Assembly: GCA_023206055.1 (NCBI GenBank)
Contig: CP065366.1
Coordinates: 1,798,001 to 1,862,000, forward strand
DNA from: Vibrio cyclitrophicus
GTDB taxonomy: Bacteria; Pseudomonadota; Gammaproteobacteria; Enterobacterales; Vibrionaceae
Direction of reading: 5' to 3'
Length of the DNA stretch: 64,000 bases
Position 1 is the stretch's first letter. Each line of letters starts with the position of its first letter. Under the pieces are notes generated by a model. That model searched no databases. It worked only from the letters and a program-made list of their open reading frames with translations, and had not been told where the DNA came from. Made by a program: the position numbers and the translations under genes. This document shows, one piece after another, positions 1-9,516 of this stretch.

Positions 1-3000
1 AACTGAGCGTCTTGCATATATGGTTCAAGATTCTAAGGCGGGGTTTGTGATTACCCAGCAAGGCCTAGAGCTCCGTTGGCAAAACATTCAATCTGAGTTT
101 GACGTTTCATTACCAAAAGTAAGTTATTTCGTTTATCGCCAGCAAGACTTAACTCAATCTTTAGATAACGGACAATGTTTACCAACTGAATTAATGCCAA
201 CGATACTCCCTGAACAATTGGCATACATCATTTATACCTCCGGTTCGACAGGTAAACCGAAAGGCGTGGCAGTCAACCACAATGGTTTGTCTATGCACGT
301 TCAAACTATTGGCAAGCAATATGGTATGACACCAGAAGACGTTGAGCTGCACTTCGCTTCGATTAGCTTTGATGGTGCCGTTGAGCGTTGGACAGTGCCG
401 TTAGCTTTTGGTAGCAAGCTTGTCATCCGAGATCAAGAGTTGTGGAGTGCTGAGAAAACTTGCGAGGTGCTGTGCAATGAAAAGATTACCATTGCCTGTT
501 TCCCGCCGAGTTACGTGGGTCCGTTGCTTGATTGGATTGAATATCAAAAACCATCTATCAATGTCCGCTCCTGGACACTTGGTGGCGAAGCCTTTACCGC
601 TGAAACCTATCAACGTTTGCAAAAGGTCGTGAACCCTTCGCGTATTATCAATGGTTATGGTCCAACAGAAACCGTAGTCACACCGATGATTTGGCGTGCA
701 TACCCTCAGGATAAATTGGACAGTGCGTATGCTCCGATTGGTCAGCCTGTCGGCGAACGTCGTTTGTACATATTGGATTCGCAACTTAATAAGGTCGCAC
801 TTGGCGCCGTTGGGGAATTATACATCGGCGGTGAAGTCGGGTTGGCTCGTGGATATTTAGACCAACCGGATTTAACTTCTGAGCGGTTCATACCTGATCC
901 TTTCAATACAGATGATACGACTAGTCGAGATAGCTCTCACAAACGAGCAGGCCAACGTATGTATCGCACTGGTGATTTGGTTCGTTGGAATCAAAGTGGC
1001 GTGATGGAATATATAGGGCGCGTGGATCAGCAGGTTAAAATCAGAGGGTTTCGAGTTGAGTTAGGAGAAATTGAAAGCCGCCTTCAAGCACTATCTAAGG
1101 TTGAGCATTGCGTTGTTGCAGTGAAAGAGGCCGGCCAACAAAAACAGTTGTTTGGTTATTTGCAGAGTAGCGAGCCTGACCGTTTTGATCTTGATGAGAT
1201 TCTCGAAGCGCTTTCACGAGAGTTACCCGATTACATGGTCCCAAACCAATTAGTGCTCTTGGATAAATTGCCTTTAACACCTGCTGGTAAAGTTGATAGA
1301 GCCTCGCTCCCCGCTATGGATGAGAACGTTCAATCGATCGCGGCTGTTGTATTACCTCAAACCGAACAAGAGGTGTTGCTTGTAGATATATGGCAGCAGC
1401 TACTAGGCATAGATCAAGTGAGCTGTGCGGATAACTTCTTTGCATTGGGAGGTGATTCGATACTTTGCTTACAAATGGTGAGTAAAGTACGCGTTGCGGG
1501 CTACAACTTAACACCACAGCAAGTATTTGAAGGCAAAACGTTAACTGACCTAGCCGAAGTATTGGATATCCATAAGGCAGCGACAGAGCGTGTTTTGACC
1601 GAAGAAGTGTTTGGCTTAATGCCGATCCAGGCTCATTTCTTTGCTCAAGAGTTTCCTGAGCCTGATCATTGGAATCAGCATATCTGTGTTGAGCTTAAAC
1701 AAGACATGAATACCGACTATCTGGAATTGGCGATTCAGGCGTTGGTGAAACAACACCCAAGTTTGAGGCTCGCATTTAAACAACATCAAGGTCGTTGGAA
1801 ACAACAGTATCAACCTTATCAAGAACGCCAATACCTTTGGATAAGCTCGGTGAGCTCTGAAGATGCATTTTCAGCATTTGCACAAGAGATTCATCAAAGC
1901 ATGGATATCGATACTGGTCGATTAATTCAGGCTGGTTACGCGCAATGTTCGGACTCCCCCAATCGCTTGATGATAGCGATTCACCACTTAGCAGTGGATG
2001 GTGTGTCTTGGCGAATTCTTTTAGATGACCTTTGGAAGGCGTATCAACAACAAGTAGCAGGGCAAGCTATCCAGTTGATGCCGAATTCGAGTGAAATCGA
2101 TGAAGCCGTCCGTCAAGTTGAACAGTGGTCGACTACTGAGCAAGGAAAGTTGATGCAATACGCTTGGCATGAGTTGACTCAAAAACCGGCTGATTCCATA
2201 GAAATTAAACAAGAGATAATTCCTGCTCTTTATCAAGACAAACAAGTCTACAAAACTGAGTTATCGAATGATCTAACACAAACATTGTTACGTGTTTCAA
2301 ATACCAGTCACGGGGATATCCAAAGCGTGTTGATTGCTGCGTTAGTGTCAGCATTAACGAGTGAAGCGCAACCTGAGATTCCTCTTTACTTAGAGGGGCA
2401 TGGTCGAGAAGCCTCTGTTTTCTCTGGCGTTGATCTATCAAGAATGGTGGGTTGGACGACCAGTTTGTACCCAATGATTGGGCATTTTCAACCTGATATT
2501 CTTGGTGTACTCAACCAAACTCATGACTATCTAGAGAGCGTTAAGAAAGATGGCGGCATTGGCTATGGCGTTAGGTACCTAAACAAAGAAATCGATGAGA
2601 CCTATCGTGCAAGCGCGACATTTAACTACCTCGGACAATACGCTAGTGATGGGTTCGCACACTGGTGTACACCTATCGAAGACGGAAGCCTACCTCAATC
2701 CGGATTCAATCAGATGTTGACGCCACTTGTTGTTAATTCTCAGGTTGTGTCTGGGCAGTTGAGCCTGTCATGGGAGTTTGCGAAAACGCATTATTCGTTA
2801 GCGGACATCGAGCAAATAGCAGAGCAGTATGTTGAGCGTTTAACGGCGCTTGTCAGTGCTATGAAACAAGAAGCGAAAGTAACAAATAGTAATCAGAGCT
2901 TAGCCAATCTGCGACTGGTAGAAAAACTCAATAATACAACGTGCGAGAATGAACCTGTTTTCTGTATTCACCCTGTGACAGGGCGTGTGACGGGTTACCA

Positions 3001-3727
3001 GAGACTCGCACAAGCACTCGAAGGAGATAGAAGTGTATTTGGCATAAAGTCACAGAGCTTTGTATCAGAGAGCGTATTTGATTCCTCGTTTAATGATATG
3101 GCCGAGACGTACTACCAAACGATCAAACAGATCCAGCCTCATGGTCCTTATCGATTAGTCGGATGGTCATTAGGTGGGGCACTTGCTCAGGAAATCTCAT
3201 TACGTTTAGAGAGGAATGGCGACGATATAGCGTTTGTTGGGTTACTCGATTGCTATGTGCCAGGCACTGAAATTGCTGAAGACCAATGGGACTCACCAAC
3301 CTCAAAAACCAAACTCATGGAACATATTTCATTGCTGCTTGTTTCAATTACGAAAGCGCAGGGGCAGCGATGTTTACAGTTGCTCGATTCTGCGCCTCCT
3401 CAAAGGTGGCCAGAAGTCTTTAATACATGGTTGGCGGAAAATAACTTCGACCACTACATGGCGGACAACGCAAAACAAATGCTCTATAGCTGGGCTGTTG
3501 AACAACACATGCGTGCTTTGTGTCGCGGGTATCAATTACCGAGCGTAAAAACCCAATTGCATTGTTGGTGGGCAGGGCAGCCAAATGGGCGCTCAGAGCT
3601 GTTATCAAAAGGGTTGAATAAGCATAACAACCTCCAATATTCCGCTGTTATAGACACGGATCATTTAGGTATCGTTCAGAATAATCAAGTAATCAAAGAC
3701 TTATACAGACATTTGTATTGTGAATAA
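1..3727 (+). CDS. Non-ribosomal peptide synthetase, C-terminal module A-PCP-E-TE (5' end outside window)
   Basis: Last module of a peptide synthetase, probably for a hydroxamate siderophore. The frame is open to base 2 and the first codons (TERLAY before the Met at 20) read as A-domain sequence, so the gene starts upstream. Numbering from that Met: adenylation core A3 YTSGSTGKPKG about 72-82, NGYGPTET about 210, YRTGDL about 320, PAGKVDR about 420. The carrier protein has the phosphopantetheine site GGDS (Ser480). An epimerization domain follows, with HHLAVDG (His655, His656), EGHGRE about 792 and VGWTTSLYP. A thioesterase ends the protein, with GWSLGG (Ser1050), Asp1077 and His1215. The final residue is therefore epimerized before thioesterase release. 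The A-domain substrate was not derived; ornithine derivatives are suggested only by the downstream hydroxylase and acyltransferase. Confidence 0.95.
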   Translation, partial: TERLAYMVQDSKAGFVITQQGLELRWQNIQSEFDVSLPKVSYFVYRQQDLTQSLDNGQCLPTELMPTILPEQLAYIIYTSGSTGKPKGVAVNHNGLSMHVQTIGKQYGMTPEDVELHFASISFDGAVERWTVPLAFGSKLVIRDQELWSAEKTCEVLCNEKITIACFPPSYVGPLLDWIEYQKPSINVRSWTLGGEAFTAETYQRLQKVVNPSRIINGYGPTETVVTPMIWRAYPQDKLDSAYAPIGQPVGERRLYILDSQLNKVALGAVGELYIGGEVGLARGYLDQPDLTSERFIPDPFNTDDTTSRDSSHKRAGQRMYRTGDLVRWNQSGVMEYIGRVDQQVKIRGFRVELGEIESRLQALSKVEHCVVAVKEAGQQKQLFGYLQSSEPDRFDLDEILEALSRELPDYMVPNQLVLLDKLPLTPAGKVDRASLPAMDENVQSIAAVVLPQTEQEVLLVDIWQQLLGIDQVSCADNFFALGGDSILCLQMVSKVRVAGYNLTPQQVFEGKTLTDLAEVLDIHKAATERVLTEEVFGLMPIQAHFFAQEFPEPDHWNQHICVELKQDMNTDYLELAIQALVKQHPSLRLAFKQHQGRWKQQYQPYQERQYLWISSVSSEDAFSAFAQEIHQSMDIDTGRLIQAGYAQCSDSPNRLMIAIHHLAVDGVSWRILLDDLWKAYQQQVAGQAIQLMPNSSEIDEAVRQVEQWSTTEQGKLMQYAWHELTQKPADSIEIKQEIIPALYQDKQVYKTELSNDLTQTLLRVSNTSHGDIQSVLIAALVSALTSEAQPEIPLYLEGHGREASVFSGVDLSRMVGWTTSLYPMIGHFQPDILGVLNQTHDYLESVKKDGGIGYGVRYLNKEIDETYRASATFNYLGQYASDGFAHWCTPIEDGSLPQSGFNQMLTPLVVNSQVVSGQLSLSWEFAKTHYSLADIEQIAEQYVERLTALVSAMKQEAKVTNSNQSLANLRLVEKLNNTTCENEPVFCIHPVTGRVTGYQRLAQALEGDRSVFGIKSQSFVSESVFDSSFNDMAETYYQTIKQIQPHGPYRLVGWSLGGALAQEISLRLERNGDDIAFVGLLDCYVPGTEIAEDQWDSPTSKTKLMEHISLLLVSITKAQGQRCLQLLDSAPPQRWPEVFNTWLAENNFDHYMADNAKQMLYSWAVEQHMRALCRGYQLPSVKTQLHCWWAGQPNGRSELLSKGLNKHNNLQYSAVIDTDHLGIVQNNQVIKDLYRHLYCE

Positions 3728-3802
3728 TTTTATAAATATCTATTGCTGAGATGTTTTATTTTGAAAATTACGTGGTACACTCCGTTAAATTATTAATCGC
3801 AA

Positions 3803-3817
3803 TGATAACTATTATCG
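3803..3817 (+). promoter_or_regulatory. Fur box upstream of the TonB receptor
   Basis: TGATAACTATTATCG matches the 7-1-7 Fur consensus (TGATAAT-N-ATTATCA) at 12 of 14 positions. It lies about 55 nt before the receptor start, in the 145-nt gap after the NRPS, so the receptor probably has its own iron-repressed promoter. Known Fur biology plus the siderophore context supports this. Confidence 0.75.
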
Positions 3818-3872
3818 TTATTGTTTGTGTTTTTATTGCAATTGGTTCATAGCCGTATTGAAGGAGAAATAT

Positions 3873-6074
3873 ATGAATCGGCACTTTATGCGCACCCCAA
3901 CAGCACTTGCGGTCGCTTTAGTTATAACGTCAGGAATGGTTCAGGCCAACGAAGATGAAACCGTTGTTGTTATTGGTCAGCAGCTAGAAGACAGTTCAGT
4001 CGGTCCAGATTTTAGTTACGTGGGATTAAGCAGTCGCACGGCAACCAAAACAGACGTTGCGATAGGCGAGACGCCACGTGCAATTTCTATTGTTACTCGT
4101 GAGCAGATGGACGACCGAGCGTCAATCAGTATTGCCGATGCATTGCAATACACACCGAGTATCCAAGCGAATTATTTTGGTGAAGACAACAAGCAAGATT
4201 GGTTTGTTATCCGTGGCTTTCAGCAAGCAAACAGTGGCTTGTATCAAGACGGTACTCGTTTGTATTCATCCGGTTTCTACAGTTGGCAAATCGACCCGTT
4301 TGGTTTGGAGCGTGTAGAAATCTTACGTGGTCCAGGATCAGCGTTGTACGGCCAAACCCCTCCTGGTGGTGTTATTAACGTAATCAGCAAGCGCCCACAG
4401 TTTGATGGTGGTTCGGGTCAGTTTGCTATCGAATACGGTACTGATGATCGCAAGCAAATTAGCTTAGATGTGAACTCTGAAGTTAACGATAAAATGGCGT
4501 TTCGCCTGCAAGCACTTGGTCGTAAAAATGGCAGTCGTGTCGATGGTGTAGAAGCTGAACGCATTTTTATCGCTCCTTCTCTGGCTTATAAATTCACAGA
4601 CGATACAAAAATCACACTGCTAACTAGCTACCAGAAAGATGATTCCGACCCGTACCTACAGTTTTTACCAATGGAAGGAACGTTAACCTCGAATCCAAAT
4701 GGCAAAATCAGTGATAGCACAGCTGTAGGTAATACAGATTGGGAAACGTTCGAGCGTGAACAACTGTCATTAGGTTATGAATTTGAACACCATTTCAATG
4801 ACAGTACCTACTTCATGCAGAACACACGTTACAGCAAGATGGACATTAACCTTCGTCAAATGTACACGATTGGCTACGCGAAAGACTTGGGCTTTCCTGA
4901 CCCCACAAGCAGTAATATTCTACGCGGGGCTACTACTGAAGAAGGCTCGTCTGACGCATTTAATATCGATAACCGTGTTGTGCACACCTTTACCACTGGC
5001 ATTGTAGAACATACTTTGTTGGCTGGTATCGATTACCAAAATATTGATATCGATAGCAAGGACTATCCTACAGACGGTGTTGCATTTAATCTTGGCTCAG
5101 ATCCATTTGTCGCAGTTGATGGAAACCTACTGTTTAACATTTTTGACCCTACATATGGCAACAATGTCGCTTTGATCAATCCGGTTAGCCAGCAACCGTA
5201 TACAGAGTCGGATCGTGAAACGACGAAAACCAAAAACAATCAATTAGGTTTGTATTTACAAAATCAAATGATGATTGCGGATAAGTGGGCAGTACAAATC
5301 GGTGTTCGTTACGACGATTCCCAAAACAAGACACATAACACGACTACTGGCGCTAAAACTAAGGTCGACAACGAAGAGTGGACAACCAACTTCGGTGTTG
5401 CTTACCTAATGGATAGTGGCTTTACGCCATACGTTAGTTATGCACAGTCGTTCAATCCTATTATTCAACTTGACGCAAATGGCGACCCGGCTAAACCAGA
5501 ACGCGGCGAACAGTATGAAGTGGGTTTGAAATACCAACCGCGTAGCTTTGAAGGCTACTTCAACATAGCGGCATTTGAAGTCTCGAAAGAAAACCTAGCA
5601 CGTACTGTTAATAGCCAGCTAACGCAAATTGGTGAAGTTCGTAACCGTGGTATTGAATTAGAGGCGGTGGCTAACGTAACAGAAGAGCTAACGTTAATTG
5701 GTAACGTGTCATTCATTGATTCTGAAATAACAGCAGATTCGACAAGCAGTAATGTAGGTAACACGCCATCACAAATTGCTGACCAACTTGCTTCAGCTTG
5801 GGCAAATTACCGCTTCCTAAATGGTCCTCTTGATGGCTTAACGATTGGTGCAGGTGCTCGTTACGTTGGTGATTCATACGCCGATAATACAGAAACTAAC
5901 GTTGTTCCTTCTTACACATTGTTTGACGCAACACTGAGTTACCGAATCGAAGATTACAAGTTCCAAGTTGCAGCGAAGAACTTAGCGGACAAAGAATACG
6001 TGGCGACTTGCTCTGGTTCTTGTTTTTACGGTGATCGCCGTAACGTAATTGCGAGCGTAACCTATGACTGGTAA
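3873..6074 (+). CDS. TonB-dependent ferric siderophore receptor
   Basis: Outer-membrane gated barrel importing a ferric siderophore with energy from TonB-ExbBD. I place the start at 3873, after AAGGAG at 3861-3866; an upstream in-frame start at 3825 has no ribosome binding site. This gives 733 aa with a signal peptide ending VQA (residue 25-26) and a TonB box ETVVV at about 29-33. The plug carries TPRAISIVT and LRGPGSALYGQTPPGG, and the protein ends in an aromatic barrel strand (VIASVTYDW) as in the FhuA/FpvA/FoxA group. It follows the NRPS and a Fur box, so its ligand is most likely the siderophore made by the same locus. That is inference; it could be a xenosiderophore receptor. Confidence 0.93.
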   Translation: MNRHFMRTPTALAVALVITSGMVQANEDETVVVIGQQLEDSSVGPDFSYVGLSSRTATKTDVAIGETPRAISIVTREQMDDRASISIADALQYTPSIQANYFGEDNKQDWFVIRGFQQANSGLYQDGTRLYSSGFYSWQIDPFGLERVEILRGPGSALYGQTPPGGVINVISKRPQFDGGSGQFAIEYGTDDRKQISLDVNSEVNDKMAFRLQALGRKNGSRVDGVEAERIFIAPSLAYKFTDDTKITLLTSYQKDDSDPYLQFLPMEGTLTSNPNGKISDSTAVGNTDWETFEREQLSLGYEFEHHFNDSTYFMQNTRYSKMDINLRQMYTIGYAKDLGFPDPTSSNILRGATTEEGSSDAFNIDNRVVHTFTTGIVEHTLLAGIDYQNIDIDSKDYPTDGVAFNLGSDPFVAVDGNLLFNIFDPTYGNNVALINPVSQQPYTESDRETTKTKNNQLGLYLQNQMMIADKWAVQIGVRYDDSQNKTHNTTTGAKTKVDNEEWTTNFGVAYLMDSGFTPYVSYAQSFNPIIQLDANGDPAKPERGEQYEVGLKYQPRSFEGYFNIAAFEVSKENLARTVNSQLTQIGEVRNRGIELEAVANVTEELTLIGNVSFIDSEITADSTSSNVGNTPSQIADQLASAWANYRFLNGPLDGLTIGAGARYVGDSYADNTETNVVPSYTLFDATLSYRIEDYKFQVAAKNLADKEYVATCSGSCFYGDRRNVIASVTYDW

Positions 6075-7041
6075 GCACCAGCCTCTGAACACTCTGCCCG
6101 ATGGGCAGAGTGTTTCTTTAAGTGAGGCACAAGACAGTTACTGCGTGGAAGTAAGCTCAGGTGTGATTGAAGTTGTACGTGAAACAAACCAGTTCTGGCG
6201 TTTAATTCAAATGACAGCGCTCAATACGGAACAACTTTCTGCCTTTGCCATTCTATGTTCTGCTAACCCTGAGATTCGAACGATTGAACTCGGACAGTTT
6301 AAAAGCGAAGTGTTGGATTCTTTGTGTTTTGAAACTGCTGAAGGTTTAAAGGTGTTATGGCGTGAAGCCGTTATGCAAACACCTGATCTTTGGCTAAAAA
6401 ACCAGAATCATAACCTTTACCCGCACAAGCAAATCCTCGACGCAGCAGGGTATCACCCAGCCAGACCAAAGCCCTTATTGGGTGAGTTGTATCGCCGTTA
6501 TATTCCCGATCTTAACGCTGTTCTCACTCTCGAAGGCTTAGATTTCGACAAGCACTTAACCCTCTTCAATAAGTGGCAAAATAGCCAACGTGTTGCGAAT
6601 TTCTGGGAGCAAACTGGTTCACTGGAAGAACACAAACAGTACTTAGAAGAATCACTTAAAAACACCAAAAATCAGCTTCTTATTGTGTCTTTAGACAATC
6701 AGCCTTTCGCCTACGTCGAAGTGTACTGGACCAAAGAAGACCGAATCGCACCTTATTATGCGGCGGGGGATTATGACCGAGGTATTCATATGCTGGTCGG
6801 TGAAGAATCCCACCGTGGTGCACATAAAGTAGCGGCTTGGCTGCCTTCCGTTTGCCACTTCATCTATCTATCAGATCCCCGTACAGAAAAGATTGTTAGC
6901 GAGCCAAGAGCCGATAACGACAAGATGATCGGATATCTGCAGAAATATGGATTTGCCAAAGTAAAAGAATTTGAATTTCCGCATAAACGTGCGGCTTTAA
7001 TGTGTCAGTTGAAAGACAGCTTTTTCAGTAACGAGTTCTAA
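6064..7041 (+). CDS. IucB-like siderophore N-acyltransferase (GNAT)
   Basis: Predicted to acylate the hydroxylamine of N-hydroxyornithine to give the hydroxamate. The C-terminal half is the AlcB/IucB-type GNAT fold, with GIHMLVGEESHRGAHK and then SDPRTEKIVSEPRADN and a YLQKYGFAKV segment typical of IucB. The length (325 aa) fits the family. The ATG lies inside the last codons of the receptor gene (11-nt overlap), implying translational coupling. No strong ribosome binding site precedes it, but the first 30 residues (LPDGQSVSL) resemble the family N-terminus, so I keep this start. A GTG at 6145 is the alternative. A terminator-like hairpin lies within the first codons. Confidence 0.85.
   Translation: MTGKHQPLNTLPDGQSVSLSEAQDSYCVEVSSGVIEVVRETNQFWRLIQMTALNTEQLSAFAILCSANPEIRTIELGQFKSEVLDSLCFETAEGLKVLWREAVMQTPDLWLKNQNHNLYPHKQILDAAGYHPARPKPLLGELYRRYIPDLNAVLTLEGLDFDKHLTLFNKWQNSQRVANFWEQTGSLEEHKQYLEESLKNTKNQLLIVSLDNQPFAYVEVYWTKEDRIAPYYAAGDYDRGIHMLVGEESHRGAHKVAAWLPSVCHFIYLSDPRTEKIVSEPRADNDKMIGYLQKYGFAKVKEFEFPHKRAALMCQLKDSFFSNEF
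6088..6119 (+). terminator. Rho-independent terminator-like hairpin just after the receptor stop
   Basis: Left arm AACACTCTGCCC (6088-6099), loop GAT, right arm GGGCAGAGTGTT (6103-6114): 12 perfect pairs, followed by TCTTT. It begins 14 nt after the receptor stop but lies inside the acyltransferase reading frame if that starts at 6064. Confidence 0.7.
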
Positions 7042-7115
7042 TAATGAAGCGATAAGTACTGGTAAAGGGAGTCGGAATAGGGGCCTTGTACCCAACAATT
7101 ATCATGAGGTTATAC

Positions 7116-8405
7116 ATGACGAAACAAATTAAGGAATATGATGTTCTCGGAGTAGGTTTTGGCCCTGCTAATTTATCGATAGCCATTGCGTTAGAAGAAC
7201 AAGCTAAAGATAAAGGCTTGAGTTATTGCTTCTTAGAGCAAAAACCTCATTTTGAATGGCACGGCGGCATGCTGCTTGATGGAACAAGAATGCAAATCTC
7301 TTGTTTAAAAGATCTGGTGACGTTACGAAACCCAACAAGCCCATACTCGTTCGTAAACTATTTGCACACCAAAGACAGACTCAACGCTTTCATCAACCTT
7401 GGTAGCATGAACCCGTCCCGTGTTGAGTTTAACGACTACCTGACTTGGGTCGCTAATCAATTCTCAGAACGCGTAAATTATGGACAGCGAGTCATTGATA
7501 TTGAAGCGATTGAAGAAAACGGTCATAGCTCAAAAGTAAAAGTTACCTCTACCGATATACATGGCAATCAGACGGTTCGAATCGCTAAGAATCTTATTGT
7601 TGGTATGGGAGGAATGCCGAAGCTACCGAAACAGTTTGAAGGCCATGATAATGAACAAATTATCCATTCTTCAAAATACAAAGCATGGCGCGAGACCTTT
7701 AAAGGAAATTCAGAGCCTAAAATCGCGATAGTCGGAGCAGGGCAGAGCGCTGCAGAAATATTCGTTGATCTAACAAACCGTTATGCAGATGGCGAGATTC
7801 ATATGGTCAACCGTCGCTTCGCATTACACCCTGCCGATGACAGTCCGTTCGTTAATGAAGTGTTCGATCCTGATTTCACTGACCACATGTATGAAAGCAC
7901 GCAAGAGCAGCGCGATCATATTCTTTCTCGTTTTAGTGCTACCAACTACTCGGTAGTCGATACAGAAGAGCTTAATACAATATATGAGTTACTCTATTTA
8001 CAAAAAGTAACGGGAGAAGGCAAGCATCAGCATCTACGTTGCCATGACATTCAAGAGGTCGCGCAGAAAGATGACAAAGTCGCATTACGCTTGAATGACA
8101 CGATCAACAAAACACAGGTATGGAATGAATACGATGCCATCATTCTTGCTACTGGTTATCGATACGATGAGTTCAACCAAATGCTGAGCTCAATTGAACC
8201 TTTGATTGATAGTAAATCGGTAGGGCGTTCATACCAACTAGACATGAAGCCAAGCTGTGACGTCAAAATCTTCCTACAGGGTTGTTGTGAATCTTCTCAC
8301 GGCCTGAGTGACACGCTTCTTTCAGTGTTGGCTGTTCGTTCTAAAGAAATCGTGGATGCGCTTCTTTTTAGCTCTAACCAAACGGTTGAGACTGAAAAAG
8401 CGTAA
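7116..8405 (+). CDS. L-ornithine N5-monooxygenase (PvdA/SidA family)
   Basis: Flavin-dependent N-hydroxylating monooxygenase, 429 aa, forming N5-hydroxyornithine as the first step of the hydroxamate siderophore pathway. The start at 7116 follows GAGG at 7106-7109; an upstream ATG at 7086 lacks a site. FAD motif GVGFGPANL at about 12-20, substrate region MQISCLKDLVTLRNPTSPYS, NADPH motif IVGAGQSAAE at about 205-214 and ATGY near the C-terminal third. The MQIS..LKDLVT.RNPTSP block follows PvdA (ornithine) better than IucD (lysine), as I recall those sequences. It lies 74 nt after the acyltransferase. Confidence 0.92.
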   Translation: MTKQIKEYDVLGVGFGPANLSIAIALEEQAKDKGLSYCFLEQKPHFEWHGGMLLDGTRMQISCLKDLVTLRNPTSPYSFVNYLHTKDRLNAFINLGSMNPSRVEFNDYLTWVANQFSERVNYGQRVIDIEAIEENGHSSKVKVTSTDIHGNQTVRIAKNLIVGMGGMPKLPKQFEGHDNEQIIHSSKYKAWRETFKGNSEPKIAIVGAGQSAAEIFVDLTNRYADGEIHMVNRRFALHPADDSPFVNEVFDPDFTDHMYESTQEQRDHILSRFSATNYSVVDTEELNTIYELLYLQKVTGEGKHQHLRCHDIQEVAQKDDKVALRLNDTINKTQVWNEYDAIILATGYRYDEFNQMLSSIEPLIDSKSVGRSYQLDMKPSCDVKIFLQGCCESSHGLSDTLLSVLAVRSKEIVDALLFSSNQTVETEKA

Positions 8406-8410
8406 TCAAC

Positions 8411-8442
8411 ATAGCTACATAGCTACATAGCTACATAGCTAC
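8411..8442 (+). repeat. Four tandem copies of ATAGCTAC
   Basis: Perfect 8-bp unit repeated four times directly after the monooxygenase stop and before its terminator. Slipped-strand growth is the likely origin; no function is evident. Confidence 0.9.
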
Positions 8443-8476
8443 TTAGCGCCGAGCCCCTGAGTTTGGCGCTAATTTT
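8443..8476 (+). terminator. Terminator of the siderophore gene cluster
   Basis: TTAGCGCC (8443-8450) pairs with GGCGCTAA (8465-8472) over a 14-nt loop, followed by TTTT. It closes the acyltransferase-monooxygenase transcript. Confidence 0.75.
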
Positions 8477-8761
8477 CTAGATACATAGATAGCTCGCCTA
8501 TTTTCATACTCGTTCGCTACCTTTCGCTTATTCCTACCAATAATATTCTTACTTGAGTCATCGCTATTCTCACCTCAACACTCGATTGTGTTACTGCTGG
8601 GTTTATCTTGGGTTCAAACAGAGCAACTATCGCCGATAAATCAAACAACTAGACGCTGATTAAAACTATCAATACGATTTATTACAGCAGTTGTTGAGCA
8701 CAAAGCCTATATTGACTAGAATGACGCACTTTTTTTATTTACGTACATACAGGTAATGAAC

Positions 8762-9016
8762 ATGAGCGATACTAATTCAAGACCAGCTTTACCAGATCAT
8801 CTTGCAGGCAACCCACGCAGCCCACACCACGTGGCTGAGTGTTTCGAATACCCAATCGGCATTCGTCTAAATGGTAAAGAGCGTACTGATGTTGAAGAAT
8901 ACTGCATCAGCGAAGGTTGGGTTAAGATCCCTTCTCCAAAAGCGCTAGATCGTTTTGGTCAGCCAATGCTTATTACTCTAAAAGGCACTGTAGAAGCTTT
9001 TTACATCGACGCATAA
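8762..9016 (+). CDS. DUF3297 family protein
   Basis: 84-residue soluble protein of the DUF3297 family, common in marine gammaproteobacteria, with no known function. The start at 8762 has AGG at 8751-8753 with good spacing; the ATG at 8756 is too close to it. Conserved features seen are PALPDHLAGNPRSPHH at the N-terminus and KERTDVEEYC and EGWVKIPSPKALDRFG in the middle. It is a single-gene unit with its own terminator at 9102-9132. Confidence 0.85.
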   Translation: MSDTNSRPALPDHLAGNPRSPHHVAECFEYPIGIRLNGKERTDVEEYCISEGWVKIPSPKALDRFGQPMLITLKGTVEAFYIDA

Positions 9017-9101
9017 TCACTTCGTGTGGCTAGCTAATACAAAGTAATTAGTTAATGTTTGTCTAATTAGTCAACATAAAGCCACCAAGCGTTGTCACCT
9101 A

Positions 9102-9132
9102 AAAGGGTCTAGAGAAATCTAGCCCTTTTTGT
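9102..9132 (+). terminator. Terminator after the DUF3297 gene
   Basis: AAAGGGTCTAGA and TCTAGCCCTTT form a stem with one bulged base and a GAAA loop, ending in TTTTT. Confidence 0.75.
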
Positions 9133-9516
9133 TTGCATTGATTTTGGCGAACTTCTTTAACCAATAGCCCAAACCACCTTCATAACTCGACAGATTTAAC
9201 CAAAATTGTCGTTATTCACTATGCATTCGCAGTAATAACAAAGTTGCTGTTGGTTGAACTATGTTCGCTCGCTCTTTTCTTGTGCATTTACATTCGAAAT
9301 TTCTGATGTTTAATTAGACAGAACCCCACAGAAATATGAAGCGTAGTCTAATTAAATGAAACTAATTTGCTGTATTTAAAGTAATTAATTGTTAATGGCT
9401 ATCTCTGTCACAGAAATTAATCCTGAAGCACATACAATCCCTCCTGTTTTCGAATGAGCGTGAATTTTTTCGTTCGAGCATTTTATTCTTCCTTCGCCCA
9501 ATAATATGAGGTTCCT
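9133..9516. other. Intergenic region upstream of glpT with an 11-bp inverted repeat
   Basis: No gene seen. TTTAATTAGAC at 9309-9319 is perfectly repeated inverted as GTCTAATTAAA at 9346-9356, with 26 nt between. GTCTAATTA also occurs near 9060. A single CRP-like half-site (GTCACA) lies near 9409, but no full CRP palindrome was found. Confidence 0.5.

Noticed and set aside
401..784. 127-codon minus-strand frame inside the NRPS gene
   Set aside because: It lies wholly within the A domain with clear motifs on the plus strand; no ribosome binding site and no recognisable product.
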